A stretch of DNA of 64,000 bases, taken from Aspergillus flavus (lineage: Eukaryota; Ascomycota; Eurotiomycetes; Eurotiales; Aspergillaceae). The stretch's first letter is position 1, and each line of letters starts with the position of its first letter. The notes beneath the pieces were generated by a model that did no database searches, was not told the origin of the DNA, and saw only the letters and a list, made by a program, of their open reading frames with translations. The position numbers were made by a program, and so were the translations under genes. Positions 35,472-46,818 of this stretch are shown in pieces. Location: NCBI RefSeq assembly GCF_009017415.1, contig NC_092409.1:4216001-4280000 (forward strand), in the 5' to 3' direction.

Positions 35472-37256
35472 CTAATGAGCCTGCTGGTTCAAATGGGTGG
35501 GGATGTTCCACGGATCATAATCCATGTGTACGAAGGCGCGGTCGACCGTGGGGACACTCTCGATCATGTACTGTAGACTCTCGCCAATGTCATGGGCGTC
35601 GCGCAGCCGGGTCTTCCCTTCCAGGATGATGTCTACTTCGACGTTCAAGAGGTCTCCGGCATAATAGGCCCTCAGGTTCTGGATCTTGAGGATGGCTTTG
35701 GAGAACCGCATGGTCATGTAGAGTAGAACGCTCTGGTCGATGGGAGATGCGGCCGCTCCTGTGAGATGGCGAATATGCTCGCCTGCGGTTCCGCTCCAGT
35801 TCCATATAATGTAGACTGAGAGGAGGAGACCGCCAAGGGGGTCGACCCACCATAGTTTGAAGAAAGAGCCGACTGGAGGAGTAAAGGGTTAGTTGGTTGT
35901 AATGTCTTGGGAGTGGTTGGTTAAAAGGGTTTCCACTTACTCAGAGGGAAGAGAATACTGAACAAGTTGAACACCACATCTGTTTCGGCATCTTGTGCCA
36001 GGGCTTGGACGCTCGAGTTCTTGATTAATCGACACCAGAACCAGCAGGCGAGTTTCACGACTACGGTGCTGGCCATCACCGCAATCGAAGGTATCGTTAG
36101 ATTGACTAGGGTTGTATCGTTGGAGATCAGCCGAGTGAAGGATGTGATGGCCACCTGGACAAAGGAGGTCATCATCACCACAGCGAAGACCAACACGCTT
36201 AGGGGTTCCAATCGACGTCTGCTGATGGGGTATTGATAGCGGTCGTCTTTTTGAATGAGGGTTGTTGTCACCCAGACAATAGCAGTGCTCAGAAAGTCCA
36301 ATGCGCCGTCCACCAAGCTAGCAAGAACGGAAAGGGAGTTTGTCATGGACATGACGACTATCTTTGCTAATAGCAAGACCACGTTGGCGACGAAGTTCAC
36401 GTAGATGGCAATCGTAACAATGCGGGCACTGCTATCGACGAAGTCGTCGTCTTTCGGCCCGCCATCTGATAGGGACGGGGCGCTTTCGTTTCCGTCCTGA
36501 GGTAAAAGAGGCGTGCTCTCATCGGGGATCCGGTAGAGGTTGCGCGGAGTCCGTTTAATTCGGTCTTGCTTTTGTTGCGGCTCTCCATTACCATTACCAT
36601 TACCATCACCATCGGCAGCGGTAGTCAGGTTGTTGTCAGGTTCGTGTTCGTTTCCGGAATTGCCGGACTCTGTTTCGGGTATAACATCTCGATTATGGTG
36701 GTAATCTCCAATGAGGCGGTGCGGCAATGATGAGTCAAGTAACCGGTCAATATATACGTATTGCGCTATGAGATCATTGTTCCGCTCATAGTATTCCCGT
36801 CTGATGACGTTAGATTAGGGTGTCAATCGAAGGAAAGAAATTTACCCACAGCTTTTTGCTCATCCCTTCTAATGATTTGGGGTCTCTATAATACAATTGC
36901 CTGGAGACGGGATTTTGCATGAGATTTACGTTGCCCCCAAGACGTGTGTTCCATGGACCATGGTCAATGACATACCAATTATAGACGGACTTGACATCCC
37001 CGATCAATTTCTTTGCCCGTTCCCAAGGCGGAAGTTCATCATGCCGAGTAGTATCATCCCAGGGTTCAGGGCTCTGGGTGGAGATAGAACGCCTGCGAAT
37101 GAGACTTGCCAAACGTTGGCCGCGGGTAGACAGAATTTCGCCGTCGATCTCAAGACTAGGTCGTCTAGGACGGATAGAATGATAAGAGCTCGAAAGAGCA
37201 GGAGATGAAGGTGGAGAGCTCTGTGGCATAGTGTCGGAGCGACTAATCCATGCCAT
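35472..37256 (-). CDS. Cation diffusion facilitator transporter, Mn-type signature
   Basis: Exons 37256-36850, 36800-35941 and 35872-35472 give 555 residues. ATG 37256 is chosen because the frame further upstream has no ATG. Exon 1 ends AAG CT with a gtgggt donor. A long cytosolic N-terminus, with a simple GDGNGNGNGE run coded by a CCATTA-type DNA repeat, precedes the CDF membrane domain. Membrane segments hold DGALD (about residue 297) and DAETD (about 408). These DxxxD pairs in TM2 and TM5 are the pattern of manganese CDFs such as plant MTP8-11, whereas Zn members have HxxxD. A C-terminal cytosolic ferredoxin-like domain follows (AGDLLNVEVDIILEG). It probably loads Mn2+ into secretory or vacuolar compartments. 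Confidence 0.85.
36583..36612 (+). repeat. CCATTA/CCATCA minisatellite inside the CDF coding region
   Basis: Hexamer repeats of ccatta/ccatca type that encode the Gly-Asn run of the transporter N-terminus. Length variation between strains would stay in frame. Confidence 0.7.
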
Positions 37257-37960
37257 TGTGTGGTTCAATTAAGTGTGGATGAAGTTGGATGATGAGCATA
37301 ACAAACAAAAAAAAAATAATACGAACAGGGGTGGATTTACTGATGTACTACATCATCCTGCTAGTACTAAGTTTCGTCGGCCCGCAATCGGAAACATTCC
37401 ATGGAATCCATTTGCCGACTACTAACGAGACTATCAACTTCAAGACGGCGCGAAAAGATCACGCTAGCTTAATATAGTACTCTCTTGAAAGGACCTATTT
37501 TTTTGCGCTAGCGTCTGAGGAATTGTTAAGTTAATTCTAAGCAGCTCCGGACGATTTGCATATCTCTAGTCAATCGTTGATTGGTCCAAGTAATATAACA
37601 GCCTTTTCTCTACAAATCAATATACACGTTATTCACTAAATACATCATCTTGAAGAGCAAGTATCCAAGACAGAATTGTTCCTGGGTAAAATTGAATAGG
37701 TAGGGGGTGGCGGAGCCACTTGGCAGATTTAAGCTGACAGATTATCAGATAAGCCGGTGTGGAGAGAAGAAAAAAAAACAAAAACAAAATTAGACAAAAC
37801 TGATAGAGTTGCTTGATCTGTTACCCAAGTCTCTTGATTATATGGTTTTAAAAACTAGTACTTAACACACGGCTTCTCTTGTTGACGATATGTACGCCAT
37901 ACCAAACACGAAACAAGATCAAAACGCTCTGCACAAAGCCTTTATAAGCAAGAACAATGC
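37257..37960. other. 0.7 kb intergenic, CDF promoter
   Basis: AT-rich promoter region of the transporter gene. Nothing else seen. Confidence 0.5.
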
Positions 37961-39206
37961 CTACCCCCTAAATCCTTCAAGGTCCCCAGTTCCGCCAAGG
38001 ATACTTTCTTCCAAGCTCGTCCATCCATCACGGCCCCAAAACTCCTTGATTAGACTCTCTGCCCTGACAGAAGGACCAACCTGACTGAGGTCCCGCGGTT
38101 CATTCTCCGGGGGTTGGGGGATACTACTGTTCACAGGAAAGGCCTTGCGCAGAATGTCCACAATATCTGTCCAGTTATATGGAGTTGCAAAAGCGAAAAG
38201 GCGTTCTGATTTCACCCTTCCATCAAGGACGGCGGCAACGTGTAGACGGGCTGTGTCTTCGACGTCGACAAACCATTCTATCATCCTGTCATTAGCCAAT
38301 GCTTCAAATGGAAGACAATACCCAACTTACGTGGAGAGATATAGTCGATGCCAACCCGGTTCCCAGATAAGAGTTTACGGACGAGGCCCATAGTGGAGCC
38401 GCCTATCTCGGGATGTAGTATTTTGCCAAACTATAGAGACTATGGGTCAGTCAAGAGTGGAATAGACCTCAAGCTGAACTTACGTTCGTGTCGGGAAGGA
38501 CTGTGTTAAAGTCAAAGCCAGGCTTGTTTTGCTTTACCCACTTCCAGGCCTCTCGTTCTGATTCGGTCTTGGATGCAGCGTACACGAAGTATGATTTCTG
38601 GGCTACGGGAACACTGGGATCCCTAGCGCTTCTTACGGCACTGTCATTCCATGTATCTGGACACATTAGATACCAATGACATGTGAGGCTATTAACAACT
38701 TACTTGAGTCGATGATAATACCAGGTTGACCAGGCTGAGGGAACGAAGCGGCAGAAGCTGAAGAAGTCAGAACGAATCGAGTCACGGTATCATGCTTCGC
38801 TGCCGCTTCAAGAACACTCAAGGTTGTGGCGACGGATTTTGATATAATTTCGGGGTCAGGCCTCAGGGAGACATCTGATGCCTGGAGTTCATTCAGCATT
38901 GACGGACTTTAATCTTGGGTCTTGAGGGAGTGACGCTACCACATGTACGACACCTGCAACACCGTCCAATAATTTATCCAGTGTCTCCTTGTCTCCCAGT
39001 TCCGGTAGCAGAACTGATTCAAAATGACCAGCACCATGCCTGGTGGCAAAGTAGTCATCTAGCCATGGTTTTTCGGATCGAACAGTTCCGCGTACTCTGT
39101 AACCGCTTCCGAGAAATTGATCAACGATATGGGAGGCTATGAAGCCATTTGCACCAGTCACGAGAATGAGGGACCCGGTGGGGATGGCTATGTTGGCCTG
39201 GGACAT
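37961..39206 (-). CDS. NAD(P)-dependent extended SDR reductase (dihydroflavonol/aldehyde reductase type)
   Basis: Five exons on the minus strand: 39206-38940, 38881-38704, 38656-38484, 38430-38331 and 38277-37961, giving 344 residues. The Rossmann motif LILVTGANGFIASH lies at about 13-26. The cofactor selector Arg after the second strand (RGTVRSEK), the VVHVASDV strand, LTSSASAA and the catalytic YAASKTESE (Tyr and Lys) follow. This is the GRE2 / dihydroflavonol-4-reductase-like group, using NADPH to reduce aldehydes or ketones, possibly methylglyoxal or aryl aldehydes. No partner enzymes of a known pathway adjoin it apart from an MDR oxidoreductase 1 kb away. A TATA element (ctatataag, 39272-39280 on the plus strand) lies about 65 nt upstream of the start. 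Confidence 0.88.
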
Positions 39207-40239
39207 CGTAGTGGCGTAGTAGTTTTGGATGAAGTTTGTGCTGGGATATCATACGGCTATAGGATGTGTGGCTATATAAGATAATATGCGAAGGAAATTT
39301 TGTCAATGTTGATAGGAGTTTACTTGGGAACTCATCGATCTTTATAGTTGGGCCTGTTTAGTGCTGTTTTCCTAATCCGGACGCCGAACATGACTAATTC
39401 GGGGTTCAAAGTGGCCGAGCTTATTCAATCCATCACTAGTTATATTATCTATATGATACAGTTATATATAATCGGTTATATAAGCCAAGCAAAGGCTTTT
39501 ATCAAGGGTTACTAGTACATTACACTTTCAATCAAGACTATAGAAAAGATCGGCAACCAACTGTTCAGGAGGGCCAGAAGTATATATATATATATATATC
39601 AGTCTTAGGCCGAGGCAGTTACCAAAAGATATTCTTATAATAAGCTAAATTTAGCGCCATTATCATAGAGAATAGTATAGTATTTAGTTCTCAGGACTAT
39701 AATAGTTTTTTAAAATCCAAATCCAAGACTTTATCCACTTAATTAAGTTGACGGTGTGCGGAGTCAAGGTCTTGTAGATCTCCAACTGCGGAGTTTCCAG
39801 ATGTTACATCTGCAGGTCCCACTGCATGGATCCACAATGCGCGTCACAACGTACTTAGGAATGCATCAGATGCCGTAGGCGATTAGTTGCAGGCTCATTG
39901 TCATTAGATGGAATTGTTCACGCTCCGGCAGTAGAGGAACTCCAAAACTCCATTGAAGGGAATGGCTAATGGGCTTGCACTAATACATTTCCCGCCTTGG
40001 ACGCGGAGACTGCAATACTATATTCTCAGGTGATATATGCCCCATACAGCCAATGTAAGAGGGAGTATTAGGAAGCTAATTTAGACTACGAAACAGGTCA
40101 AGCACGATCTCCCAGAACTGCACGTCATTGTCGACTTCAACATCCTACATTTCATCCCGCTCGATGACGAGGTGTCACGCCGAAATCGCTAAGCAGGTCG
40201 AAATTTCAGAGTACAATGTGCATCAACGAAAAGAAATCC
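39207..40239. other. 1.03 kb intergenic, AT-rich, with a TA repeat
   Basis: Promoter of the SDR gene and 3' flank of the MDR gene. The part at about 39420-39760 is markedly AT-rich and includes a TA dinucleotide tract. This could be a RIP-degraded relic, but no element is recognisable. Confidence 0.45.
39581..39599 (+). repeat. (TA)n microsatellite
   Basis: Nine to ten uninterrupted TA units inside an AT-rich stretch. Confidence 0.9.
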
Positions 40240-41277
40240 TTAGACTGGCACAACAATCTTAGTGCCACTGACACCAACCTTGAGCTTGTCCAGTGCTGCG
40301 TGCATTCCGCCCAGACCGCCCCCCTCAGTCTGGATAGTAGGGCTGGGGATTACTTCACCGGACTGCAGACCGGCCTTCAGCCATCCATGGAAGACCTCAT
40401 GCATGTGCTTGCTCCTCGCGGTCTTATCGATAGGTGGGAAGTTGAAGGTGATCTGCGTGTTATCGAGGGTAGGGTGACCTTCTGGGAGAAGGGGCGAGTG
40501 TGCGACCTTGGCGTGTGCATCGCCCTTGGTCTCCTTGAGAATGTCCAATGTGGGCTGCAGAGCTCCATCAACAACGCAGTGTGCAGTGTGCAGCTTGACA
40601 CCATCCTTCTTCACGGCGTTGACGATCTGGGAGACGATATCGCTAGCCCTGTAATCGAAGACCGCATGGGCTCCGAGCCTCTTGACGAGGTCATGGTGCT
40701 TGGGACTGGCGGTGGCGTAGACAGTGAAGCCGAGTGTCTTGGCCGATTGAACGGCCAACGTCCCTACACTGCTCGATGCGCCCCAGATCAGGACCGCTTG
40801 TTTGTCCGCGGGAGTATACTTGGTGTCGAGCGGAATGCCGATTGTGGTCCAGGCAGTTAAGGCAGTCAAGACGGCCATGGGGAAGACTGCGCCTTCCTCA
40901 AAGGAAAGATTGTCTGGAAGTGGGATGACAGCTTCGGATTGTGCCAAAGTGTACTTTTGGAAAGCACCGTGGTCGGGGGAGCCGTTCTGGTAGAATGATG
41001 AGGCAAAGGCGATGACTCGGCTTCCTGGACCAGGGATCGTGGTGACATCCGAGCCCAGCTTGACGACAACACCAGCAGTATCGGATCCGATGATAGCGGG
41101 ATATATAGGCACAGGAGGCATGCCATAGTCACGCTGGAAATGATCGCAGGGGTTCAAAGCAACGGCCTTTACTTCAATGAGAACCTCATTTGGACCGGGC
41201 TCGGGGGTGGGACGCTTTCCAAGAGACAAGGGACCGCCCTTCTGGGGGAGAATGGCAGCTTCGTGTTGTCCGACCAT
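40240..41277 (-). CDS. Medium-chain (zinc-type) alcohol dehydrogenase-like / enoyl reductase
   Basis: An intronless frame of 345 residues from ATG 41277. The N-terminal GroES-like fold contains ALNPCDHFQRDYG and IIGSDTAGVVVKLG. The Rossmann half has LIWGASSSVGTLAVQSAK, a glycine-rich NADPH motif. The structural and catalytic zinc Cys/His set of true alcohol dehydrogenases is missing. The protein therefore belongs with the zinc-independent trans-acting enoyl reductases and quinone reductases of fungi (LovC/toxin-cluster type). No polyketide synthase is in the window, so a secondary-metabolite role is not supported. A TATA box (TTTATATAAA, 41344-41353) lies 67 nt upstream of the start. Confidence 0.85.
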   Translation of the reverse strand: MVGQHEAAILPQKGGPLSLGKRPTPEPGPNEVLIEVKAVALNPCDHFQRDYGMPPVPIYPAIIGSDTAGVVVKLGSDVTTIPGPGSRVIAFASSFYQNGSPDHGAFQKYTLAQSEAVIPLPDNLSFEEGAVFPMAVLTALTAWTTIGIPLDTKYTPADKQAVLIWGASSSVGTLAVQSAKTLGFTVYATASPKHHDLVKRLGAHAVFDYRASDIVSQIVNAVKKDGVKLHTAHCVVDGALQPTLDILKETKGDAHAKVAHSPLLPEGHPTLDNTQITFNFPPIDKTARSKHMHEVFHGWLKAGLQSGEVIPSPTIQTEGGGLGGMHAALDKLKVGVSGTKIVVPV

Positions 41278-42579
41278 GGTTGTGGTTGCTGTTGCGGGTG
41301 GTGTTGGTGAAGATGAAGATAAGAGGTGTATAACTACTGTGGATTTATATAAAGCCCGATTCTGGGAGATTTGCTTAATCTATCCAGTTGATATGTTATA
41401 GGTAATGACTCTGATCGTTGAATCAGAGCAGTAAATAATGCACTGCTTATGTTTTGCACCCCCGGCGCAGCTCATGATTGAATAGTCGTTGTTCCGGCGT
41501 TAGAACTAGTCTTTGCTCCTAAATCCGACTGCTGTGCAGAGATCTCGGAGTTTAAAACTTGATGAATAGTTTTCCGGGCCGCAATCGGAGAGAGACGACT
41601 TCGTACTAGTGTGTAGGATGTTGAACAGTCCCATGTTGCACGTGATGGCCTGCTATACGAGATCTATTATTGCATGGTTGCCCAGACGCAGCCTGTAACC
41701 GGGTTCTTGCTTTAACCGGGTGGCATCTTCCCACGGGACATTTCGGCTTAACTGCCTCTACCGCTACTAAACCAAGTAAAGTATCTTATTGTGAACTGGG
41801 CCGAGATGGTTCATATGAAAATGAGTCATGTGATGTGAAACAGCCCTTAGAGGCTCTCTCATATCCCTACCATGTGTCCAGACAGAACCGCTAGATGCCG
41901 AAAAAACCACCAATCCAACGCATTTTGAGTTCGGGGCCATGCGTTTCTCTTCGGTCAAGCCGGACCGACTTGGCAGTCAAGGCCGTTGAGCTGATTCGTT
42001 TTGGTCATGCTATAAAAGAGAGGGCACCCTTAGCGGACGGTTGGACCACCTTTAGAGAGTGTGCGCTTGGACGCCACCCTGGTCGACCGTTCGACAATAC
42101 GTGGAATAATCCGTTTTACCCGGCGATGGCTAAATCCAAGTAATATATCTGGGCTTGGCCTCATTTAGACTTCATATGCTGCAATCTGACAATGGAGGAA
42201 AAAAGAAGGGTCGAGATGGGCATCGGGCCAATCACGGTGCCCATGGGGAGAAATGGCGTGGTTTTAGTGTCGGGCGGGTCGTCCCCGGATTTTCTCCACG
42301 CCGTCTATTCGTTCTTGTTTACCCGCCAGTCAGTCGTATCCTCATGTCTAGGCTCACCCGTGGGCTTGATTCTTAAAGCAGACAAGCCTCGCTTATTATA
42401 CAGGCTAATACTTGATTTGATATATTAAGACAATGCCGTCTTTCTCTCTGCCCCGCCGACCTCATCTTTACTCCTCTGATACCTGGTCCTTTCCCTGTCT
42501 CGCCCCTCATTCCCTGGGTTGAATTGATCGGCTCATCGCCTGCCAAAGGTGATATTGCTACTACTCCAGCTTCGTCGAA
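41278..42579. promoter_or_regulatory. 1.3 kb divergent promoter, MDR gene / sugar transporter
   Basis: Holds the TATA box of the minus-strand MDR gene at 41344-41353. The plus-strand carrier has an AT-rich segment about 160 nt before its ATG. No coding frame supported. Confidence 0.5.
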
Positions 42580-44460
42580 ATGGGTCGCGGCTTCACTATC
42601 GGCCTGGCAGCCTTTGCGGCCACGGGGTCGTTCCTCTTCGGATATGACAGCGGTGTCATGACCGATGTGATCGAATCGAAGAACTTCCTTGCTTTCTTCA
42701 ACACGGTCCAGACTTCTCCAATCATTGGGGCAATTAATAGTACATTTTCTGGTGGAGGTATGAATATATACCTTTGATTCCACAAGTAATATAACTTCAA
42801 AAAAGCAAGAAGGAGTACTGACTATTCACCCGTAGCTGCTTTGGGCGCCCTCCAGGGAGGACTGACGATGGATCGCTTCGGCCGGAAATTTACTATTCAA
42901 ATGGGCGCCTTCATATGTCTTGTTGGTGCGATCCTTCAGACCGCTGCCCAGAACTTGGCTATGATGCTCGTGGGTCGTATTCTGGCCGGGTGGGCTGTCG
43001 GTCTCTTGTCAATGTCGGTTCCAGTTTATCAGGCCGAGTGTGCTCATCCTCGAAGCCGAGGCTTTATTATCGGCTTGTCACAGCAAATGATCGGTATTGG
43101 ATTTATCGTCAGCACGTATGTTTCCCTTGCAGTTCAGCCTTAGCGACCTTGTTCCTAGGTGGTCGAACCCTAATGCTTCCATAGATGGGTGGGTTTTGGA
43201 TCGCTTCATGCCCCAGAAACTAGCGAGTTCCAATGGCGCTTTCCTCTGGCTTTCCAGACGGTTCCTTGCCTACTTCTAGCAGTGGGAATGTTCTTCATGC
43301 CCGAATCCCCTCGGTACCTGGTCGAAAAGGAACGCTACGAAGAGGGAATGAAGATCTTGCGGAAATTGCACTATGACGGCACGAACGACGAATGGATTCA
43401 GACAGAATTCAATGAAATTAGAACGACCATCGAAGCTGAGAAGGCTGTAACAGTGTCGGGCTGGCTCATCATGTTCCAGGTTCCCCAATGGCGGACTCGA
43501 TTGCTGTATGTGAAACAGACTCATACCTGAACCCCCTTGTAAGATGGCAGTTACTGATCACAGCTGTTCGCACTATTATAGTCATGGTATCGCCGTCCAG
43601 GCCTTTGCGCAAATGACTGCTGTCAACGTGATCGGCTACTACCAAACCATCCTATACAATTCCCTGGGAATCACAGGAGGCCGCAACATCCTCGTCGCCG
43701 GTATCTACAACTGCGTTGGTCCAGTTTGTAATCTTATCTTCATTGTTTTCCTGCTCGACAAAGTGGGGCGACGCAAGCCCATGCTGTTTGGCTCGATAGC
43801 TGTCACCATCGTCCTGATCTGTGAAGCCGCACTGACCTCGGTCAACGAAGACGGGTCCCGGACGAGTTACAGCATTGCCGGCGTGTTTTTCATTTTCTGC
43901 ATCACAGTGATTTTCTCCTTCTCCTACGGATCATGCGCCTGGTATGTTGTATCTCGTATCCTTCACACTGTGAGCTCATGCCAGCCGGACTGACAACAAA
44001 CCTCTCCAGGGTGTACATGGCCGAAGTCATGCCGATGCAAATCCGAGGCCGAGGAAACGCCGTCGCAACCAGCCTTGGCAACTGGGTGGTGAGCACCATC
44101 TGGAATCAAGTTTCGCCGATTGCATTCGGCAAGATTCACTGGCGGTTCTACCTGGTCTTCATTCTGTTTAGTAAGTTTTCTTTTCCTTTCAGATCTGAAG
44201 GAGTGGAAAGCGAAGTGGAAACGGGTTACTCATACTGTTTCTCACCACTAGATGTCTGTATCACGATCCCGACGGTGTTTTTCTTTTTCAAGGAGACCAA
44301 GCAGAAGTCCCTGGAAGAGATCGATCTCCTGTTCGGCGGACGGGCATTGGGGACCTTGCCAGAGAATGTGGAAGCGAAAGCCGCCGAAGCCGAAATGAAT
44401 AAAGCGGAGAAAACTAGGGACTCGTATGCGAATGTGGAGCATACGGAAAATAAAGTGTAA
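42580..44460 (+). CDS. MFS sugar transporter
   Basis: Six exons: 42580-42757, 42836-43115, 43185-43505, 43582-43941, 44010-44170 and 44252-44460, giving 502 residues. Sugar-porter signatures are all present: FLFGYDSGVM in TM1, DRFGRK in the first cytosolic loop, PESPRYLVEKER after TM6, the repeat DKVGRRK in the second half, and FFFKETKQKSLEEID after TM12. Twelve membrane helices can be drawn. It is therefore a proton-coupled hexose/pentose-type carrier of the plasma membrane. The sugar cannot be told from sequence. The C-terminal tail is acidic and Lys-rich (EAEMNKAEKTRD). Confidence 0.92.
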
Positions 44461-45818
44461 AGTAGGAGTTCTACTTTTCCACGCCATGCGATATGATGTC
44501 GGTTTGTTTTGTTTGCAGATCCAATGGTGAACCATGCGTGATGTCGTCATGGTTCTGATGTTTTATCTCCACCAATTTCGATAGTGTACTTAGAAACAAC
44601 ATCATTGACATCCAATGCTTTGAACCACCTGACCTTTGGACTCTGGGCTCCAGCCGAGTCAGAGGATAATCCCGCAACGGTGGGGCCCCGCCGTATTCCT
44701 CTTTCAGCAAACTGCGGCCTTTAGCTGAACTTTACTTCAATTGGCAATCCCGCGTTTTTGATGTCGCATGCGGGGTCCTGATTGGTCCCTAAGCTCGATT
44801 AAATTACCCCAAGATGCGTGGGGAAGCTCAAGTGACGAACAAGGGGGAGACGATCATCGATGCAATGAGAGATGAATGGAATTTCAGTATTCCTCATCTC
44901 TTCTTCAAAGAAAAGGCCGTCAAAACCTGTGATATGCGCAAATGGTCCTAAAAGGGTGAGTTAGGGCACAGTTGCATACATACATGGATACATGGATACT
45001 ACCTACTATAATACATACCAAAGAAAGTAAGGGCCAGCAATGATGGCATGACTAGAAGATGAATGGCCTGACTGACCACCGCCCACCTTTCCCTCGTCAG
45101 TGCTCACGAGATTAAACGATGATCCGCTCGTCGCATAGACGCCAAGGGCAGGAAAATCAATTAAAAGGTCACTTATCAGTTAAGTCTGGGGCAAATAGCG
45201 GCCAGTGCACGACCTTTTTCCCTTGGAATGCAAGCCGAAGTTAGTTGCCTTTTTTTTTCTTCCCACACAGCCCTCTTCGTACCCTCCGTACAATAAAGTA
45301 TGAAACATATTCTAAATTAACCTTCTTTTTTTGATCTCGGGTTTCCCCTATTTTTGTTTTGCTGTTTTTCTTTCGAGATTCGACCTTGTCTGCTTCTCTC
45401 TCTCTCTCTCTTGTTCATTCTGTTGTTATTGTTTTTAGTCTATACGTCGACTGGGTTCACAAAACACAAACAACCCATGCACCTCAGGATCTGCTGACAG
45501 GAATGATGGTCTGATAGCTTTTGATTATTTCTCCCTTCCAGCGTCAACCTTTCCCCACAATTTAAACGGGCGTGAAACCCCACCGAAGCGATCGACTACG
45601 TACCGACCTACTAGTAATTATATTTATCTACCGACGCACTGCCCACCTACCTATCTGTCTTCTACTTCAAATGCGGCAGTGACCGAACGGAAGGCTGTGG
45701 AATTTGAAAAACAAAAAAGACGGTTCTCGCCCATATTTTCTCCCCATCTTTCCAGCGCCAGAAACTCTGTACGTTTGGTTCCCCCGGCGACTACCCGCCT
45801 GTGCCAGGGTCATGGAAC
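44461..45818. other. 1.36 kb intergenic with a CT repeat before the RING gene
   Basis: Pyrimidine-rich promoter with a CT microsatellite at about 45395-45411 and long T runs. No coding frame supported. Confidence 0.5.
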
Positions 45819-46578
45819 ATGGGGTTGTCGTCGGACAAAACTTCTTTCGATCATAATACCCATATGGCAATTGTTCTTGGGGTGGGACTTGGTGTTGTTT
45901 CTCTGATCATCATGTGTTTGCTGTGAGTATTCAGCTAGATTTGATTCTTTCAAGTTCTTGCTTGTTTTTGGTTTACTTTTAGTGTGTGTTTGCATTTTGG
46001 TCCTATTTGTTGGTTTTATTACTTGGTTTTGACTATCGGTTTCTGGATTATCCTTATATCGTTTGCATCCGATTAGATATGACCCAAACTCATCGCAGGG
46101 ATTTCTAGATTTACCATGTTTGTGAACCGTCGTGATCAGCGCCCCTGCTCGAAAAGCAAGAAAAAGGGTTCGAGCGACAAGCTGCGCAAATTGGATGCCG
46201 TGTCTCCGGCTCGGACTCTAGAGGAATGGCGCTCCAAATCGAAAGGGCCCCTCTTACCCACCGAGGGAGTCGATGGTCAATTTGTGTGGTAAGTCGCGCT
46301 ACCAGTTTGTCGTCGCTTGCCGCTTCGGCCGACATTTTCTTGCACCTGGACGCATGGTCAGAGCCAGTCAGCTAACCCACCCGGCCCGTTGCAGCGTTGT
46401 TTGCCTTGAATCTGTTCTGCCGTCTCAGGAGATCCGGGAGCTGAAATGCCTGCACGTCTTTCACAAGGAATGTCTGGAGAAATGGTACCTGCAGGACCAT
46501 TTCAATTGTCCGCTCTGTCACAGAGCCTACTATTTTCAGGAAACGCATCCCAGTAATGACTTTGTATGGATGGTATGA
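45819..46578 (+). CDS. Small membrane-anchored RING-H2 E3 ubiquitin ligase
   Basis: Built from exons 45819-45922, 46109-46288 and 46395-46578, giving 155 residues. Exon 1 codes a short N-terminus (MGLSSDKTSFDHNTH) and one transmembrane helix (about 16-36, AIVLGVGLGVVSLIIMCLL). Exon 2 is basic (NRRDQRPCSKSKKKGS), and exon 3 carries the RING. The ligands fall as C95-X2-C98-X14-C113-X-H115-X2-H118-X2-C121-X11-C133-X2-C136, a perfect C3H2C3 RING-H2. This is the layout of ATL-type membrane E3 ligases. The first intron (186 nt) uses the second of two nearby acceptors (ttctag, 46103-46108); the first, gcag, would give a stop. The substrate is unknown. Confidence 0.8.
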
Positions 46579-46818
46579 TTTGATGTCTGTTGATGCTCGT
46601 GCTCTGCTTTGGTTTGTTCTTATTATATGGCGTTTCGGGTTGGTCGACGTGTTCAGGTTGGCTCGGGTTTGATCGGATGGCTGTTGTCTTTTCTTGCTAC
46701 TTGTTTGCCGCATTGTCTCATTGCCGAGATTGCTATACAATGGCTTCAGGTAGTTGCGACTTCTTCCCAATTACCGATGCTGAGATGTGATACCCTAGCG
46801 AATTCGCCCTGAGTCCAA

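Noticed and set aside
39420..39760. AT-rich stretch as a RIP-mutated transposon
   Set aside because: No terminal repeats, target duplication or transposase remnant visible; AT bias alone is not enough.
40240..44460. SDR, MDR and MFS genes (37961-44460) as a secondary-metabolite cluster
   Set aside because: No synthase, P450 or regulator among them; the carrier is of the sugar type and the genes are separately promoted.
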